A stretch of DNA of 64,000 bases. Origin: Corticium candelabrum (Eukaryota; Porifera; Homoscleromorpha; Homosclerophorida; Plakinidae). The notes under the pieces were generated by a model that made no database searches, was not told where the DNA came from, and was given only the letters and a program-made list of their open reading frames with translations. This document shows positions 47,688 to 58,920 of this stretch, in pieces; positions within the stretch are counted from its first letter, which is position 1; each line of letters starts with the position of its first letter. The stretch spans positions 1,493,521 through 1,557,520 of the forward strand of contig NC_085086.1 of assembly GCF_963422355.1 (NCBI RefSeq), in the 5' to 3' direction. The position numbers and the translations under genes were made by a program.

Positions 47688-48545
47688 ACATGACCCGTCC
47701 TTCGTACGAACAGAGTACTTTAGTACTGTTATGACTAAAGACTCAGTCTGAGCGTGTGTAGACACGTCATGTGCAATTTTTTGGGTAGAAATCGACACCC
47801 CCTGTGTGGATTCAGTTCAAATGACTGGTGTGGGCGTCCGTTCGAATCACATGGAATTTGCTAATTAGTTAATATCCCGTTGAAGACAAATGAAAACTTA
47901 ACTGAGTGTCCCATTTGCGAAAAAATTGAAGCGACTTTCCCATTCAGAGACATATATCTGGGCAACAGAAACTTGAAAGTCACATGCAGTTTCTTACTCA
48001 CCCATATGATACATGCAGTAGCTTGACATGCAGGCATTCATGATTTAGCGCACTGTTTGCTCTCCGTTTTCGATTTTTTCACACTCCCAGTGTAGCGCTC
48101 AGTGCAAGAAACGTGTAATTGGATTCAGTGCAAATGCAGTCACACGTCTCTTCAGTGAGTCTTCTCGAAGCCATTTCAACAGTCTCATTGAATGTTATCA
48201 CTTTGAAGACGATGCAGCTGTTGCAGGAAACGGGCGTATGGAATGTGGCAGGTATTCGGCAAGCATACTCGAAAAAACCGAAGGAAGGCGTATTTCTAAA
48301 TACCCAGATACGTTAGCTACACAAAAATATATTGCCGTTTTTGATGTCGCCGGTAATAAACGACACGCTCCGAGATCAGCTTAATTTTGGTGGAGGTCCG
48401 ATGTGCCCATGCAGAGCAATTCGCTTGCGAGTGTAGGCGAGTCCTCTTTGGATATTGTACAGAATATACTCAGCACGTTTCCAATCTACGCACTGACCAT
48501 TACTAAAGTGGACCTCTACGTCTTTGCTCAGGCCGTAGTTTGATG
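47688..48545. repeat. Dispersed repeat family (GTCCTTCGTACG), copy 3
   Basis: Begins GACCCGTCCTTCGTACGAAC and ends CCGTAGTTTGATG. It contains the two blocks seen in copy 1 (CCCTGTGTGGATTCAGTTCA and GACTGGTGTGGGCGTCCGTT) and those of copy 2, so it is the most complete copy. Confidence 0.65.
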
Positions 48546-48949
48546 TTAACCAGTGCGAGCGTTTTATGATTGATTTGTTACTTACTATTTATGATATATT
48601 ATCTATTATTAATTATTAATTCTTTATTATTTGTTATTTATTATTTATTATTAGTTATTTATTATTTATTAGTTATTTACATATATTTAATTTATTAATA
48701 TAAATTTATTTAATTATTAATTTTAATAAACTTATTAATTTATATTTAATTTAGAAATATTATTATTAATTTAATTAAAATTTATTTATTTATTTATTTT
48801 TAATGTATTATGTATTTTAAATTTATGTATTATTATTATAATTACTGTATTATTAATTTATTCATTTATTGAAAACTTATAAATTAATAAAAATTCTTTT
48901 GATTTATCATTAACGTATCACTAATGTCTCCCTCTATCATTAATGTATT
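48546..48949. repeat. AT-rich TTATTTATTA-like DNA
   Basis: Degenerate AT repeats leading into the GTTTG array, as also at 14700-14960 and 63430-63710. Confidence 0.8.
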
Positions 48950-51765
48950 ATCGGTTTGTCTGTTTATCTGCTATTTGATTTTTTGTTTGTTTGTTTGCTT
49001 ATTTGTTGGTTGCCTTTTTTGCTAGCATGATTTGTGATTAATTGTATATATTTTTAATTTGTTTTTTGGTTTGACTGCATAATTTTTTGTTTTCTTGATT
49101 GTTTGTTGGTTTGTTAGTTTGTTTGTTGTTTTGTTTTTTGGTTTGTTGGTTGGTTGGTTGGTTTTTTGTGTGTGTTTGTTTGCTTGTTTGTTTGTTTAGT
49201 GTTTGTTTCTTTGTTTGCTTGTTCGTTTGTTTGTTTGTTTGACTGTTTGTTTGTTTTTGTTTGTTAGTTTGTTTGATTGTTTGATTGTTCGTTTGTTTGT
49301 TGATTGGTTTTTTGTTGGTTTTTATTTCTTTGATTGTTTCTTTGTTTATTTGTTTGTTTGTTCTCTTGTTGGTTTTTATTATTGTCTTTTATTCGACTGT
49401 TTGTATTTTGTTCTTTCATTGGTTTGTTTGTTTGTTTGTTTGTTTGTTTGTTAGAGTGTTAGTTTGTTACTCTGTTGTCTCTTTGTTTGGTTGGTTGGTA
49501 AATTTTTATTTAGTTTGTTTGCTTGTTTATTTCTTTATTGGTTTTTGGTTAATTTTTGTTTGTTTGTCTGTCTGTTGGTTTGATAACTTGGTTTAATTTT
49601 TAGTTTATTCGTTTGTTAGATAGTTATTTTGTTTATCTGATTTTCGGTTTGTCTGCTTGTTTGTTTGTTTGGTCGGTTGTTAGTTTGTTTGTTTGTCTCT
49701 CTGTCTGTCTGTTTATCTGTAAGTCTGTTTGTATGTTTATTTGTTATATTTTTTTGTTTGTTTGTTCGTTAGTATGCTTGTTTTCCTCTCCTTTTGAATT
49801 TGTTTGGGTTTGAGCTTCTTGTGTCTTTGCTTGTTTTTTTTTGTTTTTTTTTTGTATGAATTTTACTCATTTGTCTCTTTCTTTGTTTGCTTGTTCTATT
49901 ATTTTCTTGTTTGCTTGCTTGTTTTGTTGTCTGTCTGTATAATTATTACTTTGTTTGTCTGTTTGATTGTTTGTCTGTTTGTTTCTTTACTTGTTTGTTT
50001 CTTGTTTTATTGTTTGTTTGCCTTATTTATTGTTTATTTTGTTTTTGTTTGTTTGTTTGTTTGTTTTTGTTATTTTTTGTATCTTTGTTTGTTTGATTGG
50101 TCGTTCTTTTTGTCTGTTGTTAGATAGTTTGTTTGTTACTTTGTTTTGTGTTTGTTTGTTTATTCTTTCGTTTGTCTGTTTGTTTTATATGTTGGTTGTC
50201 GATTGTTTGGCTGGTTGCTCGTTTGTTTGTTAGATGGTTTCTTAATTGTTTGATTACTTGCTTGTTTGTTCGTTTGTCTATTTTTAAATTTGTGTATTTG
50301 TTTGTCTGTCAGTGTTCTTTTTAGGTTGTTGGTTTGTTATTATATTTGTTGTTTAGCTTATTTGTTTGTTTGTTTGTTTGTTTGTTTGTTTTATTGTTTT
50401 TAGGTTAATTTATTTATTTTTGTTAGTTTTTTTGTTTGATTGTTGGTTGTTTTCTGTTATTTGGGGTGGTTGTAAGTTTGTTAACAAGTGGGCAATATAG
50501 TTTGTTAGTCTGTTTGTTTGTATGTCTTATTGATTTCTAGGTTTGTTAGTTCTTTCAGTTTGCTTATTTGTTTTTTTGTTTGTTTGCTCGCTTGTTTGAT
50601 TTTTTTGTTTGTTTGTTTTCGTTAGTTTTTCTTTCTTTGTTTGTTTGATTGCTCGTTTGTTTGTTTGTTTGTTTGACTGTTTGTTAGTTAGTTTGTTTGT
50701 GCGGCTGTTTAGTGTTTGTTTGTTTGTTTTTTGTTTGTCTGTTTGTTTGTATCTTTGTTTCGTTGGTGGTTGTTGGTTGTTTCTTTGGTTGTTTGCTTTT
50801 TCTGTTAGATTGTTTCTGTTTGTTTGCTTGCTTGCTTGTTTGTTCGTTTGTCTATTTCTATGTTTCTCTATTTTTTTTGTCTGTCTGTGTTTTTGTTTTT
50901 TGGCTTTTGGTTTGTTATTTTCCTTTTTCTTTAAATTATTTGTTTATTTGTTTGTTTGTTGGTTTATTTGCTTGTCTGTTGTCTGTTTGTTTCTTTGGTT
51001 GGTATATTAGTTGTTAGTTTGTAATTAGTTAGTTAGTTAGTTCGTTTGTCTGTTTGTTTGTTTGTTTCATTGTTTCTTTAAGGTTGTTTGTTTATTTGTT
51101 TTTTCTTTCTTTGTTTTTTGCTTTGCTTGCTAGTTTATTTGTTTGTTTGTTTGAAAGTTTTTTGCTGTTTGGATTGGTTGTAAGTTTGTTAGTGAGTTAG
51201 TTATTTGGTTTTTAGTCTTTTTGTTTGTTTGTTTTCATGTTTTTGTAGGTTTGTTTGTTTTTATGTTTGTTGGCTTCTGTTTGTTAGTATATTTATTTGT
51301 TTGTTTGCTTTTTGGTTGTTTTTTCATTGCTTTTTGTTGTTTGAGTTGGATGTAAGTTTGTAAACGAGTTAGTTATTGATTTTGTTAGTCTGTCTGTTTC
51401 TGTCGGTTTGTTTGTTTGTTATATTTTTTGTAGGTTTGTTTGTTCTTTTGTTTGTTTGAATTTGTTTGTTACTTATTTATTTGTTTGTTTAATGTTTGTT
51501 TGATTGTTTTTTGGTTGTTTGGGTTGGTTGTGAGTTTGTTAATAAGGTATTTATTTAGTTTGTTGGTCGTTTTTGTTGTTTGTTTGATTGTACTTGTGTC
51601 GACTTGTTTGTTCCCTTTTATTATTTTTGTATGTTTGTCTGTTTTTTTGTTTGCATGCCTGTCTTTCTGTTTGTTTTTAATTGGTTTGTTTTTCTAAAAT
51701 ATTTGTTATTTTGCTTATTTGCTCTTTGTTTGTTGTATTTTTTGCTTGTCTGTTTGTTTGTTGTT
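48950..51765. repeat. GTTTG/TTTG-type array, copy 2 (2.8 kb)
   Basis: Largest of the arrays. Units TTTGTTTG with scattered variants. Followed at 51766 by the same non-coding block that follows array 1 at 16571. Confidence 0.92.
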
Positions 51766-53565
51766 ATCAATTAATAATACAAAATTAGTAAATTATTACG
51801 CAAGAGGTGCTAAATGCCTACGATAGCGTAGTAGAAGCCTGTCACGTGACGTACGTACCACAAGCTCTTCGACCTGCGAGGCAGTCGCGTAGCACGTCAA
51901 CCAATCAATATTGTAATTTACTTATTACCCAAGTCATAGGATTCTGTCATGACGCAACTAATTACATTCAAGCTGCATAACAGCCAAGGGTTTGCATTTC
52001 TACATAGTGTTTCTTTATTATATCTGTCAATTATCCTAGGGTTACCCTGATATCCTTGTCTATACTCAGACGTACGAGAAAGTTTCTCTCAAAATAGCAT
52101 AACTAAATAATCGACCGGATATAGAAGGAGGAGTCAGTCAGACAAAACTGTCTGGAAGTCAAAAAGGGAGGGGCTGGCCCAAGCTCCTTGACTACAAAGA
52201 GTTGTAGTGCTGGAAATCGATCGAAAAAGACCACAAAACAATAGAATTTAGAACATCACAACTAGCCTCGAGAATATGCACATACCTTGTTCTTATATTT
52301 ATCACAAATTTATGTTTTAATAATAGACAGTCGTACAAGTTCTTGGTTAATTAATTAACTAAATGTTTAGTAATTGGTTATTGCCGCAAATTAGGCACAT
52401 TATACGTTGTTGTTCTTTTCTTATTTAAGTTTACTTTAATTAATTTTAAGATTAATTCTTCTACTACAGAGTGGAAATGCAAATATTTAAATTTTGATAA
52501 TTATATATAAAATTTATTGACATTAATGTCATTGTATGCGTGTCTAATAATTTTAAGCTTTCGCATTCTCCTGCATTTTTTCATATAACTCAACCATTTT
52601 GATTCAGCTAGCTTGGCAGGTTTGTAGCTAGTATATGTAAGACTGCTGTAGACAATTTGATGATTACTTAGATGGTCGAGTAGAAATAATCTGAAATAGC
52701 GACTAGGTACTTTAGAGGTCTAGTGTGGGTTGATACAGTTTGAGATGGAAGTTACTGTTACTGCCTCATTGTCAACCAAGGGATGGTTAATTAATTAATT
52801 ATTTAATTATTAAAACATGCAATACTGTAGTCTCGTGAATAGAAGTTTAGTCAAAGTGAGCAAACATCACGAATATAGAATGCATAGAAGTACACGTGCT
52901 CAGCCATGTGTTAACTGAGAAAGAAATATAATGTATTGCAATACATGATAATTAGGTAAAACAGTTTCAATACTAACTATATGTCTAATCATAATAGAAC
53001 ACCAAAACAATTTTAACTCACATGATACACACAAGAGATGTCACATTACAAACAATTAATATCAACTCGTCCTTCAAAAATCATCCTCCACTGTCTGAGC
53101 GAGTCTCGACTTGAGGGCACCTAACAGTCCGTAAACTGCACCACCTGCAACAACTAGTCCAGTGTTGCGTCTTCACCTTGTTTGTTAATCCAGCAGACGA
53201 TCATATTCCGAGTTTTTTCGGATGAAATGTCAGTGGTTGGCATCGTAATGAAGTCTACTTCGGTAACTCCCAAATATTTACCCAATGCGGATGGTCTCTG
53301 AGCAGCCAATTGACTGACCTCGTGCAAAAGAAAGACTGGAACGTCTGAGAAACTTCGGAAAAAGCCTCCACGTTGACCAAGTTTGGCAGTTTGTCTTCTA
53401 TAATATTATCATCACATATTAAATACAACACACAATTATTGGTTGGTTATAGACTTACAATTGGGAGGCAAGAAGAGAGACTTGAGACAAAGAAGCATCG
53501 TGTCCAGCTGCTGCTATAAATAGAAATATCACAAAATAAGTACGTACCTCCATGTATAGACTCTA
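51766..53565. repeat. Segmental duplicate of 16571-17800
   Basis: Same order of landmarks as 16571-17800, diverged by substitutions and small indels, with about 0.56 kb of extra AT-rich DNA at 52315-52875. Similarity ends near 53565. Confidence 0.8.
53076..53516 (-). pseudogene. Broken copy of the Death-domain exons
   Basis: Copies the last two exons of the 17309-18470 gene. The exon at 53460-53516 is intact (GHDASLSQVSLLASQL). The Death-domain exon has an AAG to TAG stop at 53154-53156 and a 1-base deletion a few codons later, so the frame is lost. The coiled-coil exons are absent from this copy. Confidence 0.8.
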
Positions 53566-53698
53566 GTAGCAGCTGAACCATTTCCTTCTATTTATCATAA
53601 CAAGCTTGCATCAGAACAGTCCGATTATATTTTGAGATCAAATGACGTGAAAGTAATTTTTATCATCCAATACACACATTAGAAATTAAAACACCTAC

Positions 53699-53817
53699 CC
53701 ATATCCCACTACGTGTATTAACGTCCGCTCCTCTTTTATCAAACGAGCGACTGTCTCCACCTCATTTCTCTATACAGCATCATAACGTTGTTTGTTGACT
53801 TCTTTACGTGCAGACAT
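53699..53817 (-). pseudogene. First exon of an ankyrin-repeat gene, broken
   Basis: On the minus strand ATG 53817 opens MSARKEVNKQRYDAV, then TAG at 53770-53772, then RNEVETVARLIKE, a 1-base shift, and GADVNTRSGIW before a gtaggt donor at 53698. The pattern of helix-helix-GADVN is an ankyrin repeat. It lies upstream of the broken Death-domain exons on the same strand, so both may be remnants of one ankyrin/Death gene whose middle was lost. Confidence 0.65.
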
Positions 53818-54330
53818 TTCGATGTCCAAAAACAATTTTAAATATAGGAAACAAACAAACTCCAGCCTTCCAACACTCAAATCAACTTACAAACTAAAGA
53901 AAAAGCGGGAAAAAATTTAACAGTACGACGTCATCTTTCTTTCTCTCATCACTAGCACTCACTGCATTTCCCAAAGAGCAACAACGTTGTACAGATAAAC
54001 CGCAACAGTCCACTTACTAAGCTAGGTTATCTACACGTTACGTCCTAGTTCTCTAGCGACATCATCATCATACACATCCTTCTCTTATGTAGAAATAGGC
54101 AAAATACTTCTGCAAAAAGGATCTACTTCTTGAAGAAAAGGATCAACGAAATTGTTATTCAAGGAATTTCCCAAATAAATGACGTCTGCAAATCTACTTT
54201 TGCGCATGCCTCACGTTATTATCCTGTTTGTAGTGCGCACATGCTGAGTCGTTGTTATTATTTATAATGTGTCACTTTTATAGTTTGTTTGTAAGCGATC
54301 TATTTATCATAGCTGTGGGGATTCGCGCTT
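53818..54330. other. Unassigned
   Basis: No open frame or repeat worth naming. Possible 5' flank of the broken ankyrin gene. Confidence 0.4.
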
Positions 54331-54568
54331 TTATCTATCTCGATCCTTATTGCGCCACGAAGTTCCCTTATCAACCAAAACATTCATTAATCCTTTGAAC
54401 AATGTGCTCGAGCCGGTTGCTTTCTGTTTCAACGGTCCAGTTGGGTATGAAAATCCCTCGATCAAAGGATGAACAAAATATGTTGGAGTTGGGTTGCACG
54501 TTTCTCCTTGAGAAGGGAGAAATTGGTAGATGATGTTGAGTTCTTTCTTGTTTTGTCTTTCAACAGGT
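54331..54568 (-). CDS. Unrecognised minus-strand open segment
   Basis: Open for about 78 codons to a TAA at 54331-54333, reading ELNIIYQFLPSQGETCNPTP, TYFVHPLIEGFSYPTGPLKQ and STLFKGLMNVLVDKG. Composition looks like a globular protein, not low complexity. No ATG start and no clear acceptor at its 5' side. It could be a terminal exon of a minus gene or chance. Confidence 0.25.
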
Positions 54569-54621
54569 ACGTGTGTGTGTGTGTGTGTGAGTGTGTGTGG
54601 TGTGTGTAAAAAATTTTCCAG

Positions 54622-54810
54622 CCATTTTCAGAGATCGGCAATCTAGCAGACGTTCAGGAGGGTATCATTGTGCGTTGCCTCCAGCGACTAGGCGAGGTAT
54701 GTCGTGATGTTCGTACGATTGCAAGGATGGTCGGTGACACTGTAATGTATGAGAAAATGGACCAAGCCTCGTCGCTCATCAAACGAGACATTGTTGTTGC
54801 TGCAAGATAG
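54622..54810 (+). CDS. SKIC2: Last exon of a SKI2-like RNA helicase
   Basis: After a TG microsatellite and the acceptor TTTTCCAG (54614-54621), a phase-0 exon of 63 codons reads PFSEIGNLADVQEGIIVRCL, QRLGEVCRDVRTIARMVGDT and SSLIKRDIVVAAR, then TAG. This matches the C-terminal helical domain of SKI2/MTR4 DExH helicases, closest in pattern to SKI2, which feeds RNA to the cytoplasmic exosome. The helicase core and upstream exons are not visible in 53.5-54.6 kb on the + strand. Either a long intron reaches outside the part I could interpret or this is an orphan fragment. Confidence 0.7.
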   Translation, partial: PFSEIGNLADVQEGIIVRCLQRLGEVCRDVRTIARMVGDTVMYEKMDQASSLIKRDIVVAAR

Positions 54811-54845
54811 TACACTCAATGAACACAGTGTTGGTTTAGTTAACA

Positions 54846-54851
54846 AATAAA
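54846..54851 (+). terminator. Poly(A) signal AATAAA after the SKI2-like exon
   Basis: AATAAA stands 36 bp after the TAG at 54808-54810, in TAACAAATAAAGTTGAG. Position fits a short 3' UTR. Confidence 0.5.
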
Positions 54852-55283
54852 GTTGAGAGCAAGAGATTGATATCCATGCATATGCTACTCTATCTTGTGG
54901 TTGCTGTAAACTGGTCAGTGTGCATTTTGTAGTTGGTTAAGTGCAGGACCGTTGAAGTCATTTGTGGCTTGGAGAGAATATATTGCACGACATTCAATCT
55001 TAATTCGTCACGTCATTTAATAGCTACACATGCGCAGAACATAGGGAACATTACGGGGACTGTTCCCTTCGTTGTAGAGTCAGTTAGTGTGTGCGGTGAG
55101 TAGAGCACTGTAGATAAGGTTTTACTGTCAGGTCGTCACTGTTGGGTAAGTGATGCTCTTCGTTTGATCTCGTTGGCGCCATTGATTGACGCATATTCTA
55201 TCCTACGCGCGTAACAGTTGCCTCTTTTTTATTTGTGAGTTGTTTTGTATGGTGGAATGTTATTGTTTGTTTGTTGTGTAGAA
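54852..55283. promoter_or_regulatory. Probable promoter and 5' UTR of the ankyrin/Death gene
   Basis: Between the SKI2-like 3' end and ATG 55284. No TATA box stands out. A CACATGCGCAGAACAT sequence (NRF-1-like TGCGCA core) lies near 55027-55042. Confidence 0.35.
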
Positions 55284-56962
55284 ATGAACGAAAAATTATT
55301 GTTTGAAGTTGTGGAGAGAGGTGATATTCAGTTAGTAACGCGTTTTTTGGATGTCGGAGTTGATATCAATGGATGCTATTGTGGGGTATGTATTTTGAGT
55401 TATAATGTGTGTATTGAATGTTGAAATGAACTGCACGTCGTTTGATATCAAAATAGGACACGCTTCTGATAAAAGCGTGTAAGAATAATCAGAAGGAAAT
55501 GGTTGAGTTTCTACTCACTAAATCAGCAGATGTTAATGGGACTGGCATTGTGAGTCGATTGAATGTGTGAAAGTGTGATGCGTTGTTGATAAGATGGTAG
55601 ATATCAACTAGATGTAACAATCTAATCTAACAATCAACGTTTTCGTTTGTTCTTGCTCGTCAAGAGGCAGCAGTGTTGACTTGTGATTGGCTGAAGCAGC
55701 CATTGCATGCAGAGATGAATGATCTTGTTGGTTTTTATTTCATTCAACTTGGACTGTTGGAGAATATTTTTGCAGTAGTTATTGTCTTATCAGGTTGTCT
55801 TCATTCTCTATTATCTTTTCTTTTGCAGCATGTGTGTACAGTGTGATGGAGGAATAATGATAATAATACATTCTTGTGTATGCAGGGTGGATGGACATGT
55901 TTGATGAAGGCAGCAAGGTATGGATTTCATGATATCGTGGATATACTTTTGAAGACCAAAGATATTAATGTGATGAAGAAAGAACGTTGTGTGAGTTTGA
56001 GTATTGAGAGGTTCAGTTGATATTATGGTGTCTGTTGTGCATGTATTAAACATATTTGTGAGTGTAATGCATTCATTTAGCTATTGTTTGTGTTTGTACG
56101 TTGATCATTTTATTGAATGTCTCATTATGTGTGTTGAATGGAGTGTCTGTTGCTTTAATATATTTGAACATAAACACTCTCTCACTATCTTATCAGTTTC
56201 TTTTTTACTCAGGGGGGATGGACAGCCATCCATCTTGCTGCAATGAATAATCACGTGACCATAGTCGAGAGACTTTTGTCTTGTTCTGTTCCTGTTGATA
56301 TCAATGACAACGAGGGTTGTACACCACTGTGGTGGGCTGCCTTTTATGGTCATTTGTGTTATGTTGATGTTCTCCTGAAACATGGAGCGAGTCCCCAACA
56401 TGAGAGGTGATGCATTCATTATCCTTCAGTCAATAATATTACTAACGTGATGTCATTGTGGGATAGTAAGAGTGGAATATCACCACTGGAGGTTGCCAAG
56501 CTACGTGGTCACAGTGATGTGGTTAAGATGATGGAAGAAGCCATAAGATGTAAGTGAAAGAAACAATTAATTTGTGTTTTTGTTTTTTCTTCTTTTGATT
56601 TCATGTGATGATTTTGGTGTGAGGTTAGATTGATATTGTTGAATGATTTGCTTGTTATCTTGTCTGTCGAGCTATTGTAGTGATATGCTGCTTTTCATCT
56701 TCTCACTTCTTTTCCTCTTAACATTTGGGTTGAGGTGATGTGTTTGCTTGTTTATTGTGTGTTGTGTGTCTCCGTGTCTGTCCATTTGTCAATCAAATCA
56801 GGTAATGAGTTAATATATTTTACTGTTGTCTTCTCTACATATCTTTATGTTTATCTTTTTCCACACTCGTGTGTAAATTATTGTTTGTTTGTCATTTGTT
56901 AATTTTTATCTGTTGGTCATGTCGGACAAATTGTTGTTGCTTGTTGTTGTAATTAAGTTATC

Positions 56963-57043
<81 letters not shown>

Positions 57044-58085
57044 TTGTGTACATTATTTAAGTTAAGTTGTTTTTTCTCTTACAGTGAGATCTCATCCCTA
57101 TATGATGGGTCATGTGTCTGTTATGAGACATCAATATGGACAGAGAATAATGTGACATTTTCATCTCTAGTGGACTGTTTCCCAAGTTGTGCTTGTGTTG
57201 CATAGATTAGAGAACTGGAGAGTGAAGTTGAACAGAAAGACGAGGAAATCTCGTGTCTCAGAATGTCAGGAGACGATACAGTATGACAAGCACACGTATA
57301 CATTGTTCATACGTACGGTAGGATGACGTCTGTCTTTTAATCATTTTTCTTGTTTCGTCTCGTACTGATGGAGCCGGTGGATTTGGGTTTAGAAATAGAA
57401 CAATCATTTGTGTCCGTGTTAGACGTTTGTCTGTCACTTTGTATATTTCCATACACTCGAATCACATACAATACGTGCACGTGAGTCACGTGGCAGTATG
57501 GCTTAATTAATTAACATTTATGTATTATTGATGACGACAGATCGGAACGATTGTGTTTATAGTAACCGACACTTCGTTTCCTTACAGGTGGGTGCAGGTC
57601 TTGATGAGACTTTGTTGTCGTCACAGCCAGCGAGTGAGACATGTAGACGCATGTATCTGCATGTTTTGTTTATGAGCCATTGAAATGCACGTTTAATATT
57701 TATGTTGTGAACGAGTCTTCATCAGTTACATCCTGTCCATCACTTTCAAACTTTAGTGACCCGGTATTGCCTAAAATACTCATTTGATTTAGGAGACGTC
57801 ATGCATGCTGTTGTTTCTCTGGCTGGTGATCAGTGGAGTTGTGTTGGACTTGAGTTGGGATACGAATTGTCTGAACTCGAAGCAATGACATCGACAATTC
57901 CTCTACCTTCAGGCAAACTGAATGCAATACTGAGAAGAAAGGCTAATGCTGTTGGTACCAGCAAAGTTGTTGGTATCATTTTGTCTGCTTGCAAGCAGGT
58001 TTCCATGCCAATTTGTGCTGCGGCAATAAGAGATGAGGTGGTTAGACGTCAAGAGAGACTGAGAACACACAATGGTGGACAATAG
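55284..58085 (+). CDS. Ankyrin repeat / coiled-coil / Death-domain protein
   Basis: Exons in phase: 55284-55385, 55457-55549, 55886-55990, 56213-56406, 56467-56549, a short uncertain exon near 57085-57113, 57206-57280, 57588-57633, 57793-58085; about 340 residues. Exons 1-5 form five to six ankyrin repeats (GWTCLMKAARYGFHDIVDIL, GWTAIHLAAMNNHVTIVERL, CTPLWWAAFYGHLCYVDVLL, ISPLEVAKLRGHSDVVKMM). Exon 57206 is a coiled coil (ELESEVEQKDEEISCLRM). The last exon is a Death domain (DVMHAVVSLAGDQWSCVGLE, SGKLNAILRRKANAVG). Ankyrins bind partners and the Death domain recruits like domains, so a cytosolic signalling adaptor is likely. The open start of the last frame at 57756 is upstream of the acceptor tgatttag used here. 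A TG microsatellite lies in one intron. Confidence 0.85.
56965..57041. repeat. (TG)n microsatellite in an intron
   Basis: About 38 TG units between the ankyrin exons and the coiled-coil exon. Confidence 0.97.
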
Positions 58086-58275
58086 AATAATTGACTTTGT
58101 CAATTTGTTGTTTGTATGGCTGATCATATAGTTTATTGTTGATGTGAGCAAGTGATGTGTACATTTTAGAAGAAACACATCTTTCTTGTTTGTACTGCTA
58201 CAAGCGTTCTTGTTTTGTTTTTACATTTATGGTTATGTGTTAATAGAATAGTTTCATTCTGTATGATGCTACACA

Positions 58276-58362
<87 letters not shown>

Positions 58363-58553
58363 GGCCAGTCATTACCAGATATCAACTTCACGTTTAGTGC
58401 ACAAGCTAATCCAGTCTTCAATTCCCTTTCTACATCTCTAAACATCTCATTGTCGTACTAAATTTAGTAATTGCGTCAGCTTTGTGTTATTGTGCGTCAC
58501 AGGGGGTTTCCCAATCACGTGCTGTTGTTAAGCGGGTGTTCCCGATCACGTGA
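58086..58553. repeat. 3' flank with (CA)n microsatellite
   Basis: (CA)n at about 58271-58361. Near 58505-58555 two copies of a short motif occur: CCCAATCACGTG and CCCGATCACGTGAC. Confidence 0.7.
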
Positions 58554-58920
58554 CTGTGTTATAGACGTGTAACTTGCGAGATTGCTGTTCTGCGTGATGG
58601 TTATGGATACGAAGACGAGACGAGTACGTATCGAGATAACGGTACTATCACTCTTGTCAGAAGTCAGTCTGAAGATATTACATTGTTGTGATACAGGAAG
58701 TCCTTGGGATCGAGAATTTCTCATACAAAAATTGCAAGAGCACGAGTTGCAGCCTCAAGATGTGACACATGTTGTTTGCACTCACGGACACGTTGATCAC
58801 GTGGGAAACTTATTCACCATGGCAACGCACATGGTGTCACACGACATCGTGAAAGATGGAGACAAATATACACTGCACGAGCTACGACATGATAATCCAT
58901 TCCAAATATCAAAATTTTGT
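58554..58920 (+). pseudogene. MBLAC1: MBLAC1-like metallo-beta-lactamase-fold protein, frameshifted and truncated
   Basis: The downstream frame (from 58690) reads DTGSPWDREFLIQKLQEHEL, DVTHVVCTHGHVDHVGNL and MVSHDIVKDGDKYTLHEL, with the zinc-binding HGHVDH box, as in MBLAC1, a hydrolase of the metallo-beta-lactamase fold. The upstream part continues correctly only in another frame (58554-58688: AVLRDGYGYEDETSTYR, NGTITLVRSQSEDITLL); one stray T at 58689 stands where a codon is expected, a net 2-base loss. The overlapping frame with ATG 58582 is therefore not the original reading. After about 58920 the homology stops abruptly at a GTTTG array, losing the other metal ligands. Confidence 0.78.
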
